Source of the DNA: Ancrocorticia sp.
Lineage (GTDB): Bacteria > Actinomycetota > Actinomycetes > Actinomycetales > Actinomycetaceae
Direction of reading: 5' to 3'
Assembly: GCA_022648165.1 (NCBI GenBank)
Contig: JALCLX010000003.1
Location: forward strand, 116,467 to 180,466
DNA: 64,000 nt
Shown: one piece after another, positions 56,387-64,000 of the stretch
Layout: the number at the start of each line of letters is the position of its first letter
Numbering within the stretch: the first letter of the stretch is position 1
Notes under the pieces: generated by a model
Told to the model about the DNA's origin: nothing
The model's input: only the letters and a program-made list of their open reading frames with translations
Databases searched by the model: none
Translations under genes and position numbers: made by a program

Positions 56387-57931
56387 ATGTCAAAGAAACC
56401 ACTCGGAACGGACAGCCAGGGCATTCAAGAGGTCATGCGCCTGCCCAACTATCTCGGCGATGGCGCCGCACAGTTTTCCCTCAACGCCATCTCCGGAATG
56501 GTAGGCATCATTGTCTACTTCTACACGGACAAAGTTGGCATCGCTGCTGCCACCGCTGGATCCATACTGTTCATTGCAAAGCTCTTCGATGCCGTGACGG
56601 ATCTGGTACTCGGGTGGCTTGTGGACCACACGCACACTCGCTGGGGTAAGGCGCGCCCCTGGCTGCTATGGATGGCGCTGCCCACATTCATTTCGATCGT
56701 GGCACTTTTCCTTGTACCGCCCCACGCCAGTTAGGGAGCAAAATTCGCCTACGCACTGGTGACAAACACGATGGCCACGGCGTTCATCTATACCGCGGTT
56801 GCCATCCCATTCGGATCCATGCTGTATTTCACAACGAAGAGTACCGAAGAGCGCTCAAAGATGGGCGTAGTACGCGCGATCTTCGGATACGTGGTTGGCA
56901 TGGTTATCTCTATCGGATATATTCCGATCACCAACGCGCTCGGTGGAGACCAACGCGCATGGGTTATCTTCGCCATCGTCATTGGCTTCCTGGCAGGGAT
57001 GGGCCTGATCTGGTCATTCTTCGCCAATGTGGAACGCACTGAGGACCCAGGTGAAGAAGACCCTGACAAGGACGTTCCGTTCTGGACCAGCATTAACCTG
57101 CTCTTCCACAACAAATATTGGGTGATCATGCTGGCCGTGATGGCGGTAGTGAACGTGCTGTATGGCATCACATCGGCATCAGGAATCTATTACGTCAAAT
57201 GGGTGATCGGCGACGAGAATTTGATGGCGGTTCTGGGAGCTATCGGCCTGATCCCTGTGGTGGTTGGTTTTGCAGCGGTCACGCCGCTAGTGAAGCGCTT
57301 TGGACCAACAAAAACGGTGAAAATGGCGTTGCTTGTTGGAATAGCCGACACTATCGTCCGCGTCATTTTCCCATACGACCTGTGGGCGCTATTCATCTTC
57401 GGTCCTATCGTGACGCTTGCAACGATTCCCATTATGGCTGTGGGCGGTGTACTGGTGACCAACACAATCTCCTACGGTGAATGGAAATACGGGCGCCGGC
57501 TTGTAGGCATGGCAAATGCTGCCTCCGGATTTGGTGGCAAGATCGGGACCGGACTGGGCTCCGCACTCATCGGTTGGGTGCTAGCGTGGGGAATGTACAA
57601 CGGCACCGCCTCAGTACAACCACACAGTGCGATCATCTCTATACTCGCCATCACGATCTGGATCCCGGGAATACTGCTGGTACTGCTCTACGTACTGTTG
57701 CACTTCTACGATCTGGACAAGCGTTATCCGGCTATTGTCAAGGAGCTGGAGGAACGCAAGGCAAAGCGGCAAGCCGCACGCAAAAGCGGCGCCGAGGCGG
57801 AAGCACAGGCCATCGTCGAAACCGCGTCGGAAGCCGTAGCATCAGGCAGTGCTGATGCGGCAGGCGCAACCATCGTGGCGGCCACTGTTGCCGAAAAGCA
57901 GACCGACCTAGACGATAACCCAAAGGAATAG
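56387..57931 (+). pseudogene. GPH-family sugar:cation symporter with in-frame amber codon
   Basis: 514-codon transporter of the glycoside-pentoside-hexuronide family, twelve helices. Motifs include LFDAVTDLVLGWLVDHTHTRWGKARPWLLW near residues 66-95 and ISYGEWKYGRR later. ATG 56387 follows GGAGGAAA. Codon 116 is TAG (56732-56734), in the loop after HAS; homology continues in the same frame immediately after it. One base change (such as CAG to TAG) explains this. It would import the glycosides handled by the adjacent hydrolases. Amber readthrough or a restart at GTG 56759 is possible but unlikely. Confidence 0.85.
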
Positions 57932-57950
57932 CAGAAGTGGCGGGATAGGG

Positions 57951-57985
57951 GTGGCGCGGTGCTCACAACCCGGGCACTGCGCCAC
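57951..57985. terminator. long hairpin after the transporter gene
   Basis: GTGGCGCGGTGC (57951-57962) pairs with GCACTGCGCCAC (57974-57985) with one mismatch, closing an 11-nt loop. No strong T tract follows on either strand. It is a likely terminator between the transporter and the convergent esterase. Confidence 0.55.
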
Positions 57986-58071
57986 ACCAGCTTTCAGTAC
58001 TTCCCCGGCTTCTAGAACTTCCGTTAACTACGGACTGACGGGCAGTTCCCTCAGTTTTCCACGCAGCTCCC

Positions 58072-58953
58072 TCATTCGCGAACCGAATGCGCAACCTGTT
58101 TGATCCACGCAGCCATGGCGGCGATCCCAGCCGTAAATTCTGGATGGCCGGGCCTATCCAGAAAGCCGTGAACACTGTTGCTCACCACCGTATGAGTGAC
58201 ATCAGTGCCTCCCTGGCTCAGGCTTAGCGCATACTGCGTGCTGGACGCACGCAACGAATCCACATCCGCATCCAAGAACAGAGTGGGTGGCATCTGCTCC
58301 GGTTCTGCCAGCCCCGGGAAAGCCATCGGATCGTGCATCGCAGCCTCGCTACCCGCATAGTTGCGGCTGAAACGATCCACCTGATCCTGTTTAAAAGCGA
58401 AGACCCCACGCAGGGAGCGAAGGCGCTGGCGCAACTCAGGATCAGGCTTCACGAGATACGGATGGAACACGCCATACGCGAAGATCGCAGCTGCGGGCAG
58501 CTGCGCGCCGTCCTTCTTCAGAACCCGCAACGCGCTAGCACACAGGCACGCCCCCGCGCTGGCGCCTCCCAGTAGAACTGGGCGCGCTTCACCTAAAACA
58601 GCGCGAAACGCATCCACTACGTCGTCAACCGGAATTGGAAATCGCGTGCCACTCAGCGGGAATTTCTGCTGAGGGCCATACCATTTCATCGCAGGGACTA
58701 GATGGTAATCCACTGCAATGACACGGATATTCGCCTGGGCAATCGCAGCACCGACGGCATGGGATTCCAGTTGATCTAAGCCACCAAAGGCAAAAGCGCC
58801 TCCATGGGCCCACACAAGCGTGGCGATAGGTTCCACATTCTTGGCCTGGTAGGTGCGGATCGGTATCGCGCCGTGGCGCCCGGCCAGTTCGCCATCGTCG
58901 ATCGAAAGCCCACGAGTCAACCGATCCATGGCTCCAGATGCAGCGCTTTCCAC
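58072..58953 (-). CDS. alpha/beta-hydrolase fold-3 esterase (HSL family)
   Basis: 293-aa cytoplasmic carboxylesterase. The oxyanion motif HGGAFAFGG is at residues about 50-58. The nucleophile Ser lies in GGASAGA, the acid in LFLDADVDSLR and His in VHGFLDRPGH. No signal peptide. The GTG at 58953 follows GGGAGGAAAT. The substrate is unknown; position beside glycoside genes would allow removal of acyl groups from plant glycosides, but it is transcribed toward them and may be unrelated. Confidence 0.85.
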   Translation of the reverse strand: MESAASGAMDRLTRGLSIDDGELAGRHGAIPIRTYQAKNVEPIATLVWAHGGAFAFGGLDQLESHAVGAAIAQANIRVIAVDYHLVPAMKWYGPQQKFPLSGTRFPIPVDDVVDAFRAVLGEARPVLLGGASAGACLCASALRVLKKDGAQLPAAAIFAYGVFHPYLVKPDPELRQRLRSLRGVFAFKQDQVDRFSRNYAGSEAAMHDPMAFPGLAEPEQMPPTLFLDADVDSLRASSTQYALSLSQGGTDVTHTVVSNSVHGFLDRPGHPEFTAGIAAMAAWIKQVAHSVRE

Positions 58954-59136
58954 ATTTCCTCCCGCGGAAGTAAGCCACTAACGTGACCCATTCTATCTGC
59001 GTGCCCTGCTGCGGATATACACTCAGAGCAGGGTGTCAGCGGAAAAACCGGCCGCTCTGCGCTGCCTGGCGCACAACCGCTGCTGCCCGATCGCGCTCAA
59101 CACCACGCTTGTTCGCAGAAAGGACGGCTGATCTGT

Positions 59137-59463
59137 ATGGCTGGTCTGCTACTTCACGTATACGGTGCAGAAAAAGAGGGAATAAGCAGCGCACTGCGCG
59201 TGGCTCACAACGCGCGCAAGGATCTCTCCCCTGCTCCCTCGATTGAGATCGTCGTTCAGGGAGCAGCCGTGCGTTTCCTCACCGAATCACCCAGCATCCT
59301 TCCCGCAGCTCTCAACGGTGTTCGCGTACTCGCGTGTTCAAACAGCCTTGCATCTGCCGGTTTGGCGCCCAGCGATGTGGTGGCACCAGCAGAGCCGATA
59401 TCGTCCGCAGTTGGCCATCTCACCCGGCGGCAAATGGCAGGCTGGGCGTACGTGCGGCTGTAA
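59137..59463 (+). CDS. small DsrE-like protein
   Basis: 108-aa protein. The pattern of alternating strands and helices (LLLHVYGAEKEGISSALRVAHN, IEIVVQGAAVRFL, VRVLACSNSLASAGL) resembles the DsrE/YchN fold, with one Cys at the position often used by sulfur-relay members. Function unknown. The nearest AAAGGA lies about 13 nt before the ATG, so the start is less certain. It precedes the macro-domain gene, which has its own promoter-like box. Confidence 0.6.
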   Translation: MAGLLLHVYGAEKEGISSALRVAHNARKDLSPAPSIEIVVQGAAVRFLTESPSILPAALNGVRVLACSNSLASAGLAPSDVVAPAEPISSAVGHLTRRQMAGWAYVRL

Positions 59464-59475
59464 GGCCACCGCACC

Positions 59476-59481
59476 TAAGAT
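59476..59481 (+). promoter_or_regulatory. -10 box of a leaderless macro-domain transcript
   Basis: TAAGAT ends 6 nt before ATG 59488. Confidence 0.5.
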
Positions 59482-59487
59482 GAAACC

Positions 59488-60066
59488 ATGATTCGAATCG
59501 TTCCAGTGAAGGGTGACATCACGCGCCAGCACGTGGATGCCGTGGTCAACGCCGCAAATAATCGGATGCGTGGCGGCGGCGGCGTCGACGGCGCAATCCA
59601 CCGCGCCGGTGGGCCTGCGGTGTTGCAGGACTGCATTGCGCGCTTTCCACACGGCCTTGCCACGGGCGATGCAGGGTGGACCACAGCCGGTGACATGCCA
59701 GCGCGCTGGGTTATACATACGGTGGGGCCTAACTGGAACGCTGGGCAACGTGACCGGGCGCTCCTCACATCGTGCTACCGGCGCAGCCTCGAAGTGGCCG
59801 ACGAAATCGGCGCCACCACCATTGCCTTCCCGTTGATCAGCGCGGGCGTGTACGGCTGGCCCCGCATGGACGATATCGCTGCGGCTATCGATACGATCCG
59901 AGAAACGCCCACCAGAGTGCGCGAGGCGCGTATCGTGGCGTTCGACGAGCGCGCCTACCTGGAAGTATGCGACGCACTCAAAGGCCGCGGCCTACTGGAG
60001 CCGCCTGCGAACGAAAGACTCCAGCCCCGTGTTTCCACCGGTAATACATCAGGCACAACACGGTAA
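59488..60066 (+). CDS. macro-domain protein (ADP-ribose hydrolase type)
   Basis: 192-aa protein with the MacroD/YmdB signature: ITRQHVDAVVNAANNRMRGGGGVDGAIHRAGG at residues about 11-42 (binding and catalytic loop) and FPLISAGVYGWP. It probably hydrolyses O-acetyl-ADP-ribose or removes mono-ADP-ribose from proteins. Its 3' end overlaps the convergent S-methylmethionine permease gene by 89 bp, so its last 25-30 residues lack conservation. Confidence 0.9.
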   Translation: MIRIVPVKGDITRQHVDAVVNAANNRMRGGGGVDGAIHRAGGPAVLQDCIARFPHGLATGDAGWTTAGDMPARWVIHTVGPNWNAGQRDRALLTSCYRRSLEVADEIGATTIAFPLISAGVYGWPRMDDIAAAIDTIRETPTRVREARIVAFDERAYLEVCDALKGRGLLEPPANERLQPRVSTGNTSGTTR

Positions 60067-61360
60067 AGGGAATACCAAACCGCAACGCTGCATTCTGTGC
60101 AGGATCGAAAGCCACCCCAATCAGAGAAGCCACCAAAAGCACAAGCGCGGCCACAGGAACGATCGGGTAAAGCGGAGCATGGTAAGCAACGTCTGCGGCA
60201 TCGCCCCCTGCTTTTCGCAAGCGGATCCGGAACGCGATGTGCGAAGCGACGATCGAAATCCACACGGTAACCACCGCAAAACCGGAAATCGAAACTAAGG
60301 CGAGGAAGAGGCTATCGGGAGCGATCACGCTGGACAGGAGTGAGGCGAGGCCAAAGCCGAGCGATATGGTCAACGAAACCAACGGAATGCCCCGCGAGGT
60401 GGTCCGAGCCAGGACCGCCGGCGCCTGGCCTTCTTCCGCAAGCGAATAAAGCATCCGTGCGCAGGAGAACAGCCCCGAGTTTCCAGCCGAATGCAGCGCA
60501 GTGATGATCACGAAGTTCATGACATCCGCTGCGGCGGGAAGCCCAACCATGTCAAAAACTGTCACAAAGGGACTTTCATTCACGCTGGCATCAGAGTATG
60601 GCACGATCGCGGCGATCACAAAGATGGAACCGATGAAGAATACTGTGAGGCGGAAAACCGCCGTGTGCACAGCCCGTGGAATCGCCGTGTGCGGATCCTT
60701 CACTTCTCCTGCAGTCACTCCAATCAGCTCCGTGCCGCTAAATGCATAAAACCCTGCGAGGATTGTGATGAGCACTCCCCCGATTCCTGTGGGAAAGAGT
60801 CCATCCGAGGTAACGAAGTTTCCCAGCCCGACGGCGCCGTCGACAGCAGGATTGATACCGATGATCGCAGTGGCTCCCACGATAATAAGCGCGACCACGG
60901 CGATCACCTTGATCAGCGAGAGCCATAACTCCGCTTCTCCGAATACGCGGGAAGAAATCGCATTGAGCACATAGAGCAGGGCAGCGAAGATCAGGCACCA
61001 TATCCACACAGCCACCTGCGGGAACCACCGTTGCATCAGTATCCCGGCCGCCGTGAACTCACTTCCGAGCGCCACCGCCCAGCACAGCCAATACAGCCAA
61101 GCCCTAACGAAGCCCCACGCTGGTCCGAGGTTTCGAGTTGCATACACGTGAAATCCACCCGAAACGGGGTAGGCCACGGCAAGTTCTCCCAAGCACACCA
61201 TCACGAGGTAGGTGACAAGTGCACCGACGCCGTACGCGATCACCGCACCCAAAGGGCCGGCCTGGGCGATGGTATAGCCTGAAGAAACGAATAGGCCCGA
61301 ACCGATCACTCCTCCGAGGGCGATCATGACCAAGTGACGTGACTCCATAGTGCGCCGCAA
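59978..61360 (-). pseudogene. mmuP: S-methylmethionine permease, 5'-truncated
   Basis: APC-family permease with twelve helices. It matches MmuP closely in remembered family pattern: RHLVMIALGGVIGSGLFVSSG, GSEFTAAGILMQRWFPQV, FSGTELIGVTAGE, SISGFAVVTVWISIVASHIAF. The conserved region begins at Leu-Arg-Arg-Thr (TTG 61360), and the first roughly 9 codons, start codon and ribosome-binding site are missing. Upstream sequence switches directly into mmuM. An ATG at 61348 might start a near-complete protein, but no Shine-Dalgarno precedes it, so expression is doubtful. Confidence 0.75.
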
Positions 61361-61362
61361 GG

Positions 61363-61950
61363 AAGTATGGCCCTTACGGTGCGGGGCCGGGCGCTGGCAC
61401 GGAGTACGACGGCGCCTACGGGCTCACCACGGCTGAACTAGCCCGGTGGCATCGCCCTCGCCTTGAGATCCTTGCTGACTCGGGCGCGGATGTGCTTCTT
61501 GCGGAGACGATCCCCAGTATGCGTGAAGTAGATGCTTTGATCACGGAACTGGATAGAATCGGGGCTGCCGCAATTCTGAGCGTCACCGCAACCGGAAATC
61601 GCTTGCCGGATGGAACTGATATCCGCGAAGTAGCCACCCGCGTTGCCGGCTCACCGGTAATCGTCTCTATTGGTGTGAATTGCTGCAGTGGAGATACGGC
61701 ACTTGCAGCGATCCGAGCTTTACGTTCGGTGACCACGCTTCCTCTCATCGCATATCCGAACAGCGGTGAATCCTGGGACCGTGTGGCACGCCAGTGGCAT
61801 GCGGCAGATTCTGTAACGAATCCCGTTGCAGCGGCGCCGAAGCTTCTTCAGGCGGGTGCCCAGCTTATTGGCGGATGCTGCCGGGTATCTCCATCTGACA
61901 TCCAGCAGATCGCCGCACTACTCCGGCCTGCTGCGAAGCCCCTCTCCTGA
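61363..61950 (+). pseudogene. mmuM: homocysteine S-methyltransferase, 5'-truncated
   Basis: Homology starts abruptly at YGPYGAG (about 61366) and runs GTEYDGAYG, HRPRLEILADSGADVLLAETIPS, ending with the zinc ligands in GVNCC and GGCCR. The enzyme methylates homocysteine from S-methylmethionine and is normally about 300 aa. Here the first roughly 110 aa are missing and in-frame stops (61327, 61348) lie upstream. It is divergent from mmuP, and one deletion between them explains both truncations. An internal ATG at 61510 cannot restore function. Confidence 0.82.
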
Positions 61951-61984
61951 GGTGAAGGCACGCCGGTTCACTGCGGCTCCTGCG

Positions 61985-62527
61985 TTACGCGCCGGATGCG
62001 TGCAGCAGAGGAAGAAGATCGTTCACAGCAACGTGCACGCGCGTGTATACGGCCGCGTCCAAAATGTCCGCGCCATCGAATGACGCAGCCGGCACGTAGA
62101 CTCCCGTGGGCGCCACCCACGCTTGAAAGAAACCGAACAGGGGGCGCAACTCCTGATCGATCACCAGGGAATGCCGTTCGGAACCGCCGGTTGCCATCAG
62201 GAGCACCGGTTTGGCAGCAAGCGCGTACTGGTCAATCAGGTCGAAGAAATGCTTGACCATACCCGGATAGGACCCGCGGTACACCGGGATCGCCACAATC
62301 AGAAGGTCGGCGTTTTCCACTGCGCGCAGGGCATCCTGCGTGGCCTCGTCGGCATCCTCGCGCGAAATCGCGCCGGTGAATCCTGGCCCAAGCCGATACG
62401 GGGCAACTTCCCGGGCGTCAACTGGGAAATGCTCACGCAGTTCAGCAAGAGCCAGTTCGCCCAGGGTTGCAGAACGGGAAGGAACCTGTGGGCTTCCATT
62501 GACGACGGCGACGCTCAGTTCCGTCAT
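61985..62527 (-). CDS. NAD(P)H-dependent FMN reductase
   Basis: 180-aa flavodoxin-like reductase (SsuE/MsuE type): LSVAVVNGSPQVPSRSATLGELAL at the start for FMN phosphate and LLIVAIPVYRGSYPGMVKHFFDLID at about 74-98. It supplies reduced FMN, most likely to the luciferase-like monooxygenase whose stop overlaps its start (ATGA). The two form a classic two-component flavin monooxygenase, often used on organosulfur or similar compounds. Confidence 0.88.
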   Translation of the reverse strand: MTELSVAVVNGSPQVPSRSATLGELALAELREHFPVDAREVAPYRLGPGFTGAISREDADEATQDALRAVENADLLIVAIPVYRGSYPGMVKHFFDLIDQYALAAKPVLLMATGGSERHSLVIDQELRPLFGFFQAWVAPTGVYVPAASFDGADILDAAVYTRVHVAVNDLLPLLHASGA

Positions 62528-63633
62528 CGGATAGCCTCCGGGTTTCCCTGCTCCGAGGCATTCTCCGGAATTTGGCTCGAAGGCGATTCGGCGGTGCCGT
62601 CGTCCGTTTCCCTGCGAAGTACTGGCGCAACTTCGGTACCCAGCAACTCTATGGCACGCAGATGGTCCTTTTGTGGGACTCCTCCGAATCCCATCTGCAT
62701 CATGATGCGATCAATCCCGTAGATTTCGCGGTACGCCATGATTTTGTCGATCACCTCTTGCGGGCTGCCCACCACGGGCATTCCTGCGGGGCCGGCCTGT
62801 GCGTCGAAAGCCCGGCGCGGCACGTCAAATCCCACTCCACGCTGGTGATTGTTCTCGCGCATGCCGCGAGAGAAGTAGGGAAACATCGTGTCACGGGCAT
62901 CCTGGCTGGTCTTCCCCACAAAGCCGTGCACACTGGCTCCGATGCGCAGATGTTCAGGTGAAACGCCCGCTTGTTCCGCGCCCATGTGGTAGTAATCCAC
63001 CATACGGGCATGTGCGCCGATTGGGCCCACCAGGAACGCGATCATCATCGGGATACCCCTGGCGCCCGCGTGGTATGCCGAAGCGGGCGTGCCGCCAACT
63101 GCTTGCCAGATTGGCAACGGATCCTGCAGGGCGCGCGGCGCAATGTCCGCTGCTTCCAGCGGTGGGCGGAACACCCCCTGCCACGTCACTGGATTCTGGG
63201 AGCGAATGGTGAGGAGCAGATCCAGCTTCTCGTCGAACAGCTCATTGTAATCCTGCAGGTCATAGCCGAAAAGCGGGAAGGATTCCGTGTAGGAACCGCG
63301 GCCCGCCATGATTTCTGCTCTGCCACCGGAGAGCAGATCGAGTGTAGCGTACTGTTCATAGACGCGCACCGGATCCTCGCTGGACAATACCGTGACGGCG
63401 CTGGCCAAGCGAACGCGCTCTGTGACCGTGGCGCCACCTGCCAACAGCACAGACGTAGCCGAGGCGATGAAATCCCCGCGATGATGTTCTCCCACACCAT
63501 ATACATCCAAGCCCACCTGATCGGCCACCCGCATTTGTTCAATCGTATCTGCCACGCGCTGGCGCGGGCTGGGAGTGCGGCCAGTGCGCGGATCCGTTGT
63601 CACTTCACCAAAGGTCAAAACGCCTATGTCCAT
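62524..63633 (-). CDS. LLM-class flavin-dependent monooxygenase
   Basis: 369-aa luciferase-like TIM barrel: MDIGVLTFGEV, GVGEHHRGDFIASATSVLLAGGA, LSSEDPVRVYEQYATLDLLSGGRAEIMAGRGSY. It oxidises an unknown substrate with O2 and reduced FMN supplied by the adjacent reductase. ATG 63633 follows GGAGGACG and overlaps the hxlR stop (TGATG), so the 22-residue upstream extension is rejected. The operon order is hxlR-LLM-reductase. Confidence 0.88.
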   Translation of the reverse strand: MDIGVLTFGEVTTDPRTGRTPSPRQRVADTIEQMRVADQVGLDVYGVGEHHRGDFIASATSVLLAGGATVTERVRLASAVTVLSSEDPVRVYEQYATLDLLSGGRAEIMAGRGSYTESFPLFGYDLQDYNELFDEKLDLLLTIRSQNPVTWQGVFRPPLEAADIAPRALQDPLPIWQAVGGTPASAYHAGARGIPMMIAFLVGPIGAHARMVDYYHMGAEQAGVSPEHLRIGASVHGFVGKTSQDARDTMFPYFSRGMRENNHQRGVGFDVPRRAFDAQAGPAGMPVVGSPQEVIDKIMAYREIYGIDRIMMQMGFGGVPQKDHLRAIELLGTEVAPVLRRETDDGTAESPSSQIPENASEQGNPEAIR

Positions 63634-64000
63634 CACTGTTCGTCCTCCTGTGTATCGCCGGTGAGCTGAGGTTCGTCCGTGAGGTATTGCTGGCCCCACG
63701 CGGTTAATTCGTCAAGTATGGGTGCGAGCGCCTGGCCCGCCGGAGTGAGTGCGTAGCGGACCGACGGCGGATGCGTGGCCACCACCGTCCGGGAAATCAC
63801 GCCGTCCGCTTCCAGTTCGCGCAGGCGGCGGGCGAGCACGGCATCCGAAAGGTCTGCTGCATACCGGGAAATTTCGCTGAAAGTTTCGCAGCCGTGGGCC
63901 ATGGCGCCCACGATCAGGCCGCTCCAGCGTTTTCCAACGATATTCATCGCAGAGACGAAGGATGGGCATGCGGCTATGGCCTCGGCCGAGGCGAGTGCAC
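63633..64000 (-). CDS. HxlR-family regulator (partial, 5' end outside window)
   Basis: 122 codons are visible and the frame is open to the window edge. CPSFVSAMNIVGKRWSGLIVGAM is the HxlR N-terminal pattern with its redox-sensitive Cys-Pro. FSEISRYAADLSDAVLARRLRELEADGVISR is the winged helix, and RYALTPAGQAL follows. HxlR proteins sense aldehydes, quinones or oxidants. It probably controls the flavin monooxygenase operon downstream. An internal ATG at 63947 lacks the Cys and is not the start. Confidence 0.88.
   Translation of the reverse strand, partial: ALASAEAIAACPSFVSAMNIVGKRWSGLIVGAMAHGCETFSEISRYAADLSDAVLARRLRELEADGVISRTVVATHPPSVRYALTPAGQALAPILDELTAWGQQYLTDEPQLTGDTQEDEQ

Noticed and set aside
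59978..60066. Overlap of the macro-domain gene and mmuP as a possible antisense arrangement
   Set aside because: The 89-bp convergent overlap involves only non-conserved tails of both proteins, and mmuP appears degraded, so no regulatory meaning is claimed.
61492..61950. A short functional homocysteine methyltransferase starting at an internal codon
   Set aside because: The N-terminal part of the barrel, including substrate-binding segments, is missing. A half barrel with the zinc ligands alone would not fold as an enzyme.

Overview
The window is a high-GC actinobacterial chromosome segment. The actinobacterial integration host factor (mihF), RbpA, PafB/PafC, a GarA-like FHA protein with MerR regulators, Lnt next to polyprenol-phosphate mannose synthase, HelY and a helicase-dead PriA all point to Actinobacteria. 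The gene mix and order suggest a small host-associated member of the Actinomycetaceae; that family-level call is inference. Ten operon-leading genes have a TANNNT-like box 6-7 nt before the start codon and no Shine-Dalgarno, so leaderless transcription seems common here.

Layout. 1-13885: housekeeping run carB(end)-pyrF-mihF-gmk-rpoZ-coaBC-metK-priA-fmt-rsmB-rpe, then a proline-type Na+ symporter and an MMPL exporter. 13959-15967: FMN riboswitch controlling a riboflavin ABC uptake pair (ribX, ribY), ending in a 23-bp tandem repeat. 16061-17223: hisE-hisG. 17237-27065: DUF3866-like gene, pafB-pafC, a small membrane protein, a lipid kinase, helY, lnt-ppm1, and convergent rbpA. 27325-33141: an Hsp70-like protein, the garA-merR-merR block, lplA, a flavin reductase and a DUF1304 membrane protein. 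33263-40288: an anaerobic-respiration operon: TorD-like chaperone, FeS subunit, NrfD-type anchor, Tat-exported molybdopterin catalytic subunit and a polyferredoxin. 40321-41735: BlaI/M56 sensor pair.

41754-57931 is the most informative part: a plant-glycoside (rhamnoside/glucoside) utilisation locus under LacI-like palindromic operators. It is decaying. The first GH3 beta-glucosidase is intact. The first GH78 alpha-L-rhamnosidase has a frameshifting deletion across its catalytic motif. A second gene, which would encode a 1580-aa GH78-GH3 fusion enzyme, is split by a 4.66-kb insertion. The GPH-family sugar symporter carries an in-frame amber codon.

The insertion is bounded by directly repeated ISL3-family sequences (one truncated, one complete). 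It carries an arsenic-type cassette (arsR, ArsP-like permease, arsC, small thioredoxin) lying exactly between fragments of a phage terminase and a phage portal gene. Removing it restores the glycosidase frame perfectly.

57951-64000: esterase, small DsrE-like protein, macro-domain protein, S-methylmethionine permease and homocysteine methyltransferase genes that have both lost their 5' ends at one deletion junction, then an FMN reductase, a luciferase-like monooxygenase and an HxlR regulator cut by the window edge. No tRNA, rRNA or CRISPR array was seen, and there is no gene-free stretch longer than 300 bases.
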